Shown one piece after another: positions 23,080 to 29,333 of a stretch of DNA of 29,333 nucleotides. Both the position numbers and the translations under genes were made by a program. Source of the stretch: CAZTWC01 sp964617105 [NCBI: uncultured Myxococcia bacterium] (GTDB taxonomy: Bacteria > CAZTWC01); the NCBI GenBank assembly GCA_964617105.1, contig CAZTWC010000011.1:1-29333 (forward strand), in the 5' to 3' direction. The notes beneath the pieces are model-generated. The model had not been told where the DNA came from. It saw nothing but the letters and a program-made list of their open reading frames with translations, and did no database searches. Positions within the stretch are counted from its first letter, which is position 1; each line of letters starts with the position of its first letter.

Positions 23080-23529
23080 ATGGATAGAAGAAAACTCATA
23101 TATTATCTTACCGGCGCAGCCAGCGCCTGTGTATGCGGACTATTTGGTGCCATAGGATGCCGGTTTTTCTCCTCTCAGGTTTCTCGCCTGGGGCGCACCA
23201 TGTTCAGACTGGCCCAGGCCAAAGATTACCCGGTTAACAGCATCACCTATTTCGAGGAGATGGGTCTATTTCTGTTTAGAAAAGAGGAGGGCTTTTTTGC
23301 TATCTCCAACACTTGCCCTCACCTGGGATGCAAGGTTAAACAGCGAGATGAAGGCTTTGTTTGTCACTGTCACGGCAGTTATTTTGATCAACAGGGTAAG
23401 GTGTTAACCGGACCGTCTCCCCGGCACCTTGCCTGGTATAAAATATCCCAGGATGTTTATGGTATGCTGGTGATAGATAGAAAAGAGGAAGTAAAACCGG
23501 GTACTTTATATTCGCCCCTTAATTCTTAA
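23080..23529 (+). CDS. Rieske [2Fe-2S] protein of a cytochrome bc/b6f-like complex
   Basis: The 149-residue protein has a twin-Arg start (MDRRKLIYYLTG) with a hydrophobic stretch, as in Tat-exported Rieske subunits that stay membrane-anchored. Cluster ligands are Cys79 and His81 (CPHLGC) and Cys95 and His98 (CHCHGSYFD); Cys84 and Cys97 would form the usual disulfide. The second box has His96 where Pro is normal. GPSPRHL matches the conserved Pro loop. It takes electrons from quinol at the cytochrome b Qo site and passes them to a c-type haem. No SD is seen, in keeping with the very short leader. The cytochrome b gene follows after 33 bases. Confidence 0.93.
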   Translation: MDRRKLIYYLTGAASACVCGLFGAIGCRFFSSQVSRLGRTMFRLAQAKDYPVNSITYFEEMGLFLFRKEEGFFAISNTCPHLGCKVKQRDEGFVCHCHGSYFDQQGKVLTGPSPRHLAWYKISQDVYGMLVIDRKEEVKPGTLYSPLNS

Positions 23530-23562
23530 TTAAAACTGTTCGATTGATCTTTTAATTACACT

Positions 23563-24822
23563 ATGGTTATTAAAAAAGATGGACATAAAACCGATATGAA
23601 CCTGGGTTCAATCTTGAAAACCTCTTTTTTCAATCATCTAAACCCACCCCGGGTAAGTCACGATTCTCTACGGATAGTAACCACTTTTGGCCTGGGTATA
23701 ATCTCTTTTTCCCTTTTCATCATTTTAACGATCACCGGCATCATGCTGATGTTTTACTACATACCTTCGCTGGAAATAGCCTACAACAATGTCACCGACC
23801 TGGACCAGATTGTGCCCTTTGGCCGGCTAATTCGCAATATGCACCGCTGGGCCGGCCATGCCATGGTGGTAACAGTATCACTCCACCTGGTTAGAATCTA
23901 TCTGACCTCCGCCTTTTTCCACCAACGTCGATTAAATTGGCAAATTGGAATCGCCCTGTTTGCCTTAACCTTTTTGCTGGCTTTTACCGGTTATCTACTT
24001 CCCTGGGACCAATTGGGATATTGGGCCGGAGTTATCGGAGTAAATTTTTTCCGGCAATTGCCCCTGGTGGGCGGACTGATGAATGACGGCCAAATTGGCC
24101 AAACCACCCTGATCTATTTCTATACCTTTCATGTGGTATTTTTGCCACTCCTGGCCACTATACTGATAGCCATCCATTTTTGGCGAATCCGTAAAGACGG
24201 CGGTCTGGCCAAATCTGGACAAACCAAAGAATTATCTCCATCCTGGCCCTTATTAATTAAATACCAACTAGTCGGTTTGCTGACCACTCTGGCAATAGTT
24301 TGGCTGATATCCCTGCTTTTTAATGCCCCAATCCACGGTTTACCCGACCCACTTCATCCCAGCAACCCATCCAAAGCCGCCTGGTACCTGGTGGGAGTTC
24401 AAGAGATGGTCAGTTATTCCACTACCATGGGCGGCATGGTGATTCCGGGTACGATTATGTTTTTTTTAATCCTGGTTCCATTTATCGATCTCCCGGTAAA
24501 AACAGCGGGCAACTGGCCTACCGCCAAAACCGATATCTTGATTATGGGGACCGCCTCCTTATTAACCATCATCCTGACTCTGAGCATTACGGTGTTGAAC
24601 AACATTTATCTCCCTGCCTGGAACAGCAGTTTGAGCAATATAGTTAATCCTGTAGTAATGCTATTATTTTTATGGCCAACCCTTTTTGGGATAACCTATA
24701 TTTTATCCCGAAACCGTCATTTGGCCCTGACAGCAGTATTTATCTCTATGGTTACCTCTCAGTTGAGTTTTATCATATTGGGATACTTTTTTCGGGGAAT
24801 TGACTGGAAGTTTATATTTTGA
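23563..24822 (+). CDS. Cytochrome b (b6-type) of a quinol-oxidising Rieske complex
   Basis: This 419-residue multi-span membrane protein combines the N-terminal (b6-like) and C-terminal (subunit IV-like) parts. Haem ligands are His94 and His108 (14 apart) and His190 and His205. The 15-residue spacing of the second pair is the b6-type signature; mitochondrial-type cytochrome b has 14. The Qo-site PEWY motif is absent; the region reads NPSKAAWYLVGVQEM, similar to menaquinone-using bc complexes. PWDQLGYWA is typical of the b helix C/D loop. It carries electrons across the membrane between the quinol sites. No clear SD precedes the ATG, and an alternative start at Met12 cannot be excluded. Confidence 0.93.
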   Translation: MVIKKDGHKTDMNLGSILKTSFFNHLNPPRVSHDSLRIVTTFGLGIISFSLFIILTITGIMLMFYYIPSLEIAYNNVTDLDQIVPFGRLIRNMHRWAGHAMVVTVSLHLVRIYLTSAFFHQRRLNWQIGIALFALTFLLAFTGYLLPWDQLGYWAGVIGVNFFRQLPLVGGLMNDGQIGQTTLIYFYTFHVVFLPLLATILIAIHFWRIRKDGGLAKSGQTKELSPSWPLLIKYQLVGLLTTLAIVWLISLLFNAPIHGLPDPLHPSNPSKAAWYLVGVQEMVSYSTTMGGMVIPGTIMFFLILVPFIDLPVKTAGNWPTAKTDILIMGTASLLTIILTLSITVLNNIYLPAWNSSLSNIVNPVVMLLFLWPTLFGITYILSRNRHLALTAVFISMVTSQLSFIILGYFFRGIDWKFIF

Positions 24823-24854
24823 CGTTATGGCCTGGTTGATTCGATTTTTCTATT

Positions 24855-25961
24855 ATGAATTTTAATGAAAATAAAATAAATATTTTTCTCCTCCTTACCC
24901 TGACGGCTTTGATAGTTCTGGCTGTAGTTTCTTTTATTATGGAAGGAGATCGCGACTGGCGTAAATATCAAAAAGAGTTTGCTTCTCTAGAGAGCAGACG
25001 GATAAAAAAACCGGTCCCGTCTCCAGGAATTGTTGAAATATTCGGGCTGAATAATAAACTGGAACGTTGCCTGACTTGCCATTTGGGAATAGAAATAGCT
25101 GATAATCCTTTTAGGAAGAATCCTTTTAAGCCACACCCATCTCTGCAAGGCCAATCAATATTAGAATCGAGCCACTCCTTTCGCCGCCTGGGATGCACCT
25201 TTTGCCACGGCGGCCAGGGACGGGCAGTAGAAAAAGAAAAGGCACATCGCCAGAAAGTTGAGGTAAATTTAACCGCCCATGGACAGGAAAAAGAAAAATT
25301 AACCTGGGCTAAAATCAACCAAAGGATCCGCCAATCATCCTGTATAGCCTGCCATAACCCGCAAGATAACCAGCAGAGCAATAATTTTTTAGCCGGTCAG
25401 CGGGAGTTTCTCAAAATGGCCTGTTTTGACTGCCACCGTATCGGTAAATGGGGTGGCCAGGTGGGTTCCGGACCCCATCTAAGCGAAATCGGTCGGCAAA
25501 GAACTTTTTCCTTTCTTTATAATTTCATGCTAGAAAAAAGAGATTGTTGCCAAATCGCCGACAAAAATCCTTCCGTGGGTTTAGGTATGTGGGATTACTC
25601 ATACATTTATAAAAAGGAGACCGAGAGGCTGCAGGCATTGGTAACTTTTTTGACCACCCTGGGCCAACGCCACGTTGTCCCATTCGATCTGCTGCCGATT
25701 AAAACGGTAAGGAGCGACCTGGCCTCGTCCCAACCCTGTTCTGGCTGCCACCTTAACGTGGGGAAAGAGAATTACCAACCAAAGGGCAAAAAACACCAAT
25801 GCCTTTTTATTAAAGATGAAGCAAAACAGTTAAATTGCCGGCGCTGCCATAGCGAAAATTCCATTAGTAAATTGAAAAACTCGAAAAAAAACGCAAAAAA
25901 ATGCGCATATATATCATCTCAGAAATTTTTATGTATAACCTGTCACAGGTTAGGATATTAA
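24855..25961 (+). CDS. Membrane-anchored heptaheme c-type cytochrome
   Basis: The 368-residue protein has one N-terminal membrane anchor (about residues 9-29) and seven CxxCH haem sites: CLTCH, CTFCH, CIACH, CFDCH, CSGCH, CRRCH and CITCH. I count no other CxxCH motif, though extra Cys occur (for example RDCC). It lies 32 bases after cytochrome b and should take the electron from the Rieske protein in place of cytochrome c1 or f, then pass it to periplasmic partners. The middle region (about residues 195-285; GPHLSEIGRQR, LVTFLTTLG) resembles a mono-haem cytochrome c fold around CFDCH. No SD is visible. No terminal oxidase gene follows in the window. Confidence 0.92.
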   Translation: MNFNENKINIFLLLTLTALIVLAVVSFIMEGDRDWRKYQKEFASLESRRIKKPVPSPGIVEIFGLNNKLERCLTCHLGIEIADNPFRKNPFKPHPSLQGQSILESSHSFRRLGCTFCHGGQGRAVEKEKAHRQKVEVNLTAHGQEKEKLTWAKINQRIRQSSCIACHNPQDNQQSNNFLAGQREFLKMACFDCHRIGKWGGQVGSGPHLSEIGRQRTFSFLYNFMLEKRDCCQIADKNPSVGLGMWDYSYIYKKETERLQALVTFLTTLGQRHVVPFDLLPIKTVRSDLASSQPCSGCHLNVGKENYQPKGKKHQCLFIKDEAKQLNCRRCHSENSISKLKNSKKNAKKCAYISSQKFLCITCHRLGY

Positions 25962-26074
25962 ATTGGGTTATGAGTCAGTGATCAGGGATTTAGGGATCAG
26001 GAGTGATGAATAGTGGCTGGCAATTCAGTGTTGGCAACATTTTACTTGACTGTAACTACTTATATATTTAATCT

Positions 26075-27922
26075 ATGCCTATGAAAATAATGCTAATCAG
26101 ACCGCCGAGTATTCTCGGCTATATCGCTCGAGAGAACATCCAGCATCCTATCAACCTGACCATGCTGGCCAGTGAGGCTCTGGCCAGTGGCCTGGAAGTA
26201 GAACTTCTCGACTATGAACTGGAGATTTACGACAAAGCCCGTTTCGGATTCCGGGTCAGAAGCAGCAAACCTGATCTTATCGGTTTCTCTGCGGTTACAC
26301 CTCATATAACTATTTGTGCCGCTATGGCAGAAATTGCCAAAAAAAACCGGCCTCAGGTTTATACCGCTGTGGGCGGCCCCCACTCCAGTGTCCTGCCGGC
26401 AGAAACGCTGCAAGAATTCCCATACTTTGATTTCGTGGTAATTGGCGAAGGCGAATATACTCTGGTAGAATTATCTAAAACTCTGGAAGAGAGAGGCGAT
26501 GTGTCATCCATTGATGGTATCGCCTTCAGGCAAGAGGACCAGGTGGTAGTTAATAAACCCCGGGCCCTTATAAAAGATCTGAATAAACTCCATCTACCCG
26601 CCAGACAACTTTTATCCTTATCAGAATATTTTAAGATAAACCGCTTTAAGGGAGTATCTTCACCAGGGATCAGCAGGAAAGGGATCAGCACCACCCAAAT
26701 ATTCACTTCCCGCGGCTGTTGGGCTAAATGTATTTTCTGTCCCAACGATGCTGTTTTCGGCAATAAAAAATTAGGTCGAAAAATACGCTTCCGCAGCTAT
26801 GAAAGTATTGCCGAAGAGATTCTTCAATGTATTAAAGATTTTGGTATAAATCATTTCTCTATTGAAGACGAAGTTTTTCCGGTTAACAAAAAACTGCTGC
26901 ACCAACTCTGCTATCTATTTCGGCGCAACAATGTCACCTGGAACTGCAATGCCAGGGTGGATATATTAAACAAAGATGACCTGGAATTAATGGCTAAACA
27001 CGGCTGTCTCAAGTTGGAGTTGGGAGTGGAAAGCGGTAGCCCCAGGATACTGTCCAAAATCAAGAAAAAAATCAACCTGGACCAGGTGGAACAGGTTTTT
27101 TCCTGGGCCAAAGATGCAGGTATATTGCGTACAGCCTACCTGATGCTGGGCAGCCACCCGGAAGAAACAGAAGAGGATATATACTTAACTAAAAAACTGG
27201 TGCAGCGGATAAAACCAGACCTGATCACCTTTACTATTGCCGTCCCCTATCCAGGCACTGAACTCTACCAAATATTGAAAAAACATGGACTTCTAAAGGC
27301 CAGCAACTGGGAGTTTTTTCAATATTACAACCGTATACCTCCCTGGCGGACCTTTAACATGACCGCAGAGGAATTGGTCAAAAGACAAACCGAGTTTCTG
27401 CGCTGGTTTTATATGCGGCCCACCTATATGCTGCAGAAGTTATTCGAAATAAATTCGCCCCAGCAGTTTCTCTATTTTCTTTCTGCTGGTTTCAACACTT
27501 TTAAATATTTGCTCCTGGACAGAAAAAAACAGATAGACCGCCGTTCCGAACCGCGATTGAGAACCAAACTGCTCAAGGGGATATTAAGACAAGTGCCCCC
27601 ACCCAAAGGAATTACGGCGGTTTTTACAGAAAATTTGGGTACGGAATACGGGCCCTTCACGATTATCGACATCTCTTCCAGCGGTTTACAATTAAAAGTG
27701 CCTGAAGATGACCTGTTGCGGATAAAAATGGAATATAAGTTAGATTTAAACGGCGATGGTTTAGACTTTGGCCAGGAGTTAACCGCCAGGATGGTAAGGC
27801 AAACTCGAGGGAAAGCTGGTTTCAGGTTTATCAAAATCAACCGTACTCAAAAGCGCGGCCTGAAAAAATTGCTAAAGGACATAGCCCATGAAAGTAAACG
27901 GGAAAAAACTCTACAGCCTTAA
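26075..27922 (+). CDS. B12-binding-type radical SAM enzyme fused to a PilZ domain
   Basis: The 615-residue protein starts with a cobalamin-binding-like Rossmann domain (about 1-140; IMLIRPPS, DLIGFSAVTPH, VGGPHSSVLPAETL, VVIGEGEYTL), without the base-off DxHxxG motif, as in the BchE class. A radical SAM barrel follows (about 205-420) with the [4Fe-4S] motif Cys215-x3-Cys219-x2-Cys222 and LELGVESGSP. The tail (about 489-605) is a PilZ domain with R490-SEP-R494 and D532-I-S-S-S-G537, the two halves of the cyclic-di-GMP site, then a closing GKAGFRFIKIN strand. The enzyme probably methylates or rearranges an unknown substrate under cyclic-di-GMP control (inference). No SD is visible. Its end overlaps the aminotransferase start by 35 bases. 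Confidence 0.92.
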   Translation: MPMKIMLIRPPSILGYIARENIQHPINLTMLASEALASGLEVELLDYELEIYDKARFGFRVRSSKPDLIGFSAVTPHITICAAMAEIAKKNRPQVYTAVGGPHSSVLPAETLQEFPYFDFVVIGEGEYTLVELSKTLEERGDVSSIDGIAFRQEDQVVVNKPRALIKDLNKLHLPARQLLSLSEYFKINRFKGVSSPGISRKGISTTQIFTSRGCWAKCIFCPNDAVFGNKKLGRKIRFRSYESIAEEILQCIKDFGINHFSIEDEVFPVNKKLLHQLCYLFRRNNVTWNCNARVDILNKDDLELMAKHGCLKLELGVESGSPRILSKIKKKINLDQVEQVFSWAKDAGILRTAYLMLGSHPEETEEDIYLTKKLVQRIKPDLITFTIAVPYPGTELYQILKKHGLLKASNWEFFQYYNRIPPWRTFNMTAEELVKRQTEFLRWFYMRPTYMLQKLFEINSPQQFLYFLSAGFNTFKYLLLDRKKQIDRRSEPRLRTKLLKGILRQVPPPKGITAVFTENLGTEYGPFTIIDISSSGLQLKVPEDDLLRIKMEYKLDLNGDGLDFGQELTARMVRQTRGKAGFRFIKINRTQKRGLKKLLKDIAHESKREKTLQP

Positions 27923-29333
27923 AGAGGTGGAAAAACTCAATCTGGATTCTATTCAGGAACTCTACCAAAAACATCACAACCCTGGACTCACCGAAATCTT
28001 CCAGACTCTGGGATTCAACAAAATCAAAGTCACTTCTGCCCGGGGCAACTACTACTTTACCGAAGACAACCAAAAAATATTAGACTTATGGGGCGGATAT
28101 GGCTGTCTCAACCTGGGTCACAATCATCCCGGAATCTTGAAGGCTAGAGAAAACTTCTCCCAGGCTCAAGGAGTAGAGATATGCATGGCCTTTTACTCCC
28201 CCTACGTGGCTGCCCTGGCTGCCAATATAGCCAATATTTTGCCGGGGGATTTAAATTATGTTGTTTTAAGTAATACCGGGGCCGATGCGGTGGAAGGCGC
28301 CTTAAAACTGGCGGAAAAATACGGAGGCCCCAGACGTGACCGTCTCATCTATTTTAATAACTCCTTTCATGGTAAGACCCATGCCGCCCTGTCAGTGACC
28401 TCTCACCAACACCCGAAAAAATTCTACAAAATGCTTTGGGGCTGTCAGGAAGTGACTTTTGGCGATGCCAACGCCCTGGAGTCGGCCCTGGCTGAGTTCG
28501 GCGGGAAGAAAAAATGCGATGTAGCCGCAGTGATTATCGAACCCATCCAGGGAAATGGCGGGATAATACCGGCGCCGCCCGGTTTTCTAAAAACAGTCCG
28601 CCACCTCTGCGACCAATACGGCGCCCTGATGATCGTAGACGAGGTGGCCAGCGGTTTTGGACGCAGCGGTCGCATGTTCGCCTTTGAATACGAAGATGGC
28701 CTGATCCCCGATCTGGTTACCATGGCCAAATCTCTGGGAGGAGGCAAAACTGCTATCAGCGCCATGGCAGTGAAGGAGAAGATCTTCAAAAAAGCCTACG
28801 GCGCCTCATCAGACTCATCGCTACTCTCCACAACCTTTGCCGGCATGGGTGAAGCCTGTGTCACCGCCATCGAAACAATCAATCTGATTTACCAAGAAAA
28901 CTTGGTTGAAGCAGCGGAAAAACAGGGTAAATATTTTTTAGACGCCCTTAAAAAATTACACCATCGCTACCCCAAAATTATTAAAGATGTCCGAGGCCGA
29001 GGCCTGATGATCGGCCTGGAATTCCACAACTTCGGAAAAATTCTTCTTCCCATAGTGGATCCCTTTACCAAACTACTGGGCCCCAGTCTAAACGGTGCGT
29101 ATACCATTTTGACCGCCATTGAACTGTTATTCCAGCACAACATCCTGGTAGCCTTGACCGCGGCAAGGCCCAATGTAATCAGGCTGTTACCCCCCTTGGC
29201 TATAACCAGAGAACAAATTGACCAGGTTATAGACGCTTTAGACCAGGTACTGAACATGGGGGTGATAAAATTGGGTTTAAAAACCGTTAAAAGGAAATTA
29301 CATAACAAAACTATTAAGAAGAAACTAAATAAG
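27888..29333 (+). CDS. Class III (acetylornithine-type) PLP aminotransferase, 3' end beyond window
   Basis: The reading frame is open for 482 codons to the window edge. ATG 27888 has AAGGA eight bases upstream, inside the end of the radical SAM gene. Class III features are present: SNTGADAVEGALKLA for the PLP phosphate, NSFHGKTHAALSVT, IEPIQGNGGIIPAP, the cofactor-pairing Asp251 in IVDEVASGFGRSG, and the Schiff-base Lys281 in TMAKSLGGG. RGRGLMIGLEF is typical of the C-terminal part. It moves an amino group between an amino acid and an aldehyde or keto acid; the substrate is unknown. The overlap with the radical SAM-PilZ gene implies coupled translation and a shared pathway. Confidence 0.93.
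   Translation, partial: MKVNGKKLYSLKEVEKLNLDSIQELYQKHHNPGLTEIFQTLGFNKIKVTSARGNYYFTEDNQKILDLWGGYGCLNLGHNHPGILKARENFSQAQGVEICMAFYSPYVAALAANIANILPGDLNYVVLSNTGADAVEGALKLAEKYGGPRRDRLIYFNNSFHGKTHAALSVTSHQHPKKFYKMLWGCQEVTFGDANALESALAEFGGKKKCDVAAVIIEPIQGNGGIIPAPPGFLKTVRHLCDQYGALMIVDEVASGFGRSGRMFAFEYEDGLIPDLVTMAKSLGGGKTAISAMAVKEKIFKKAYGASSDSSLLSTTFAGMGEACVTAIETINLIYQENLVEAAEKQGKYFLDALKKLHHRYPKIIKDVRGRGLMIGLEFHNFGKILLPIVDPFTKLLGPSLNGAYTILTAIELLFQHNILVALTAARPNVIRLLPPLAITREQIDQVIDALDQVLNMGVIKLGLKTVKRKLHNKTIKKKLNK

Noticed and set aside
26075-29333. Hopanoid gene pair (HpnJ/HpnO-like radical SAM plus aminotransferase)
   Set aside because: No other hopanoid gene is visible, and the PilZ tail does not match the known hopanoid radical SAM proteins, so no pathway is assigned.

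Overview
The window looks like the chromosome of a Gram-negative, didermic, respiring bacterium with moderately AT-rich DNA. Signal-peptidase-II lipoproteins, a periplasmic HtrA protease and membrane-anchored redox proteins show the two-membrane cell plan. The gene mix includes a type IV pilus ATPase, MopE-like Cys/Asp metal-binding motifs with RCC1 repeats, CheZ and CheX phosphatases, an NtrC-type sigma-54 activator, AcnB, and a Rieske/b6-type cytochrome unit with a multiheme cytochrome. This mix is most familiar from the former Deltaproteobacteria and neighbouring phyla, but the placement is inference only. I found no tRNA, rRNA, CRISPR array or transposase.

Layout. 1-946 (-): 5' part of a pilB-like ATPase gene. 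1116-4967 (+): acyltransferase, atypical SDR/epimerase, small membrane protein and HtrA protease. 5212-9460 (-): an operon of an RCC1-propeller lipoprotein, a coiled-coil repeat protein and a GAF-GAF-PAS adenylate cyclase. 9461-10406: a large non-coding-looking stretch. It holds a perfect 17-bp palindrome, a textbook sigma-54 promoter, a small Val/Pro-rich gene interrupted by two single-base frame slips, and a strong terminator, followed by dispersed repeats. 10407-11529 (+): a lipoprotein and a DUF523 protein. 11554-16045 (-): a signalling operon of CheZ, MshEN-REC-TPR, a sigma-54 response regulator and MshEN-CheX. 16393-17265 (+): a double-hotdog MaoC hydratase. 17474-22944 (-): two paralogous Cys-rich lipoproteins, AcnB, and a zinc-ribbon/double-FHA protein. 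23080-25961 (+): Rieske protein, cytochrome b and heptaheme cytochrome c. 26075-29333 (+): a B12-type radical SAM enzyme fused to a PilZ domain, then a class III aminotransferase that runs off the end.

Themes. Second-messenger signalling recurs. There are potential cyclic-di-GMP receptors in PilB, the MshEN-REC-TPR protein, the MshEN-CheX protein and the PilZ-tailed radical SAM enzyme, and a cAMP source in the class III cyclase. No GGDEF or EAL gene is in view. Sigma-54 control is suggested twice: by the NtrC-type regulator at 12475-13848 and by the promoter at 9630-9645, about 2.8 kb away.

The least explained features are three. The first is the compact sigma-54 unit (9604-10008), with its unusual T-ending codon use. 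The second is a long structured repeat present at both longer junctions between convergent genes (5091-5213 and 17286-17473), where the sequence changes between copies but base pairing is kept. The third is the radical SAM-PilZ fusion. All starts, domains and promoters below were read by eye from the sequence. No database search was run.
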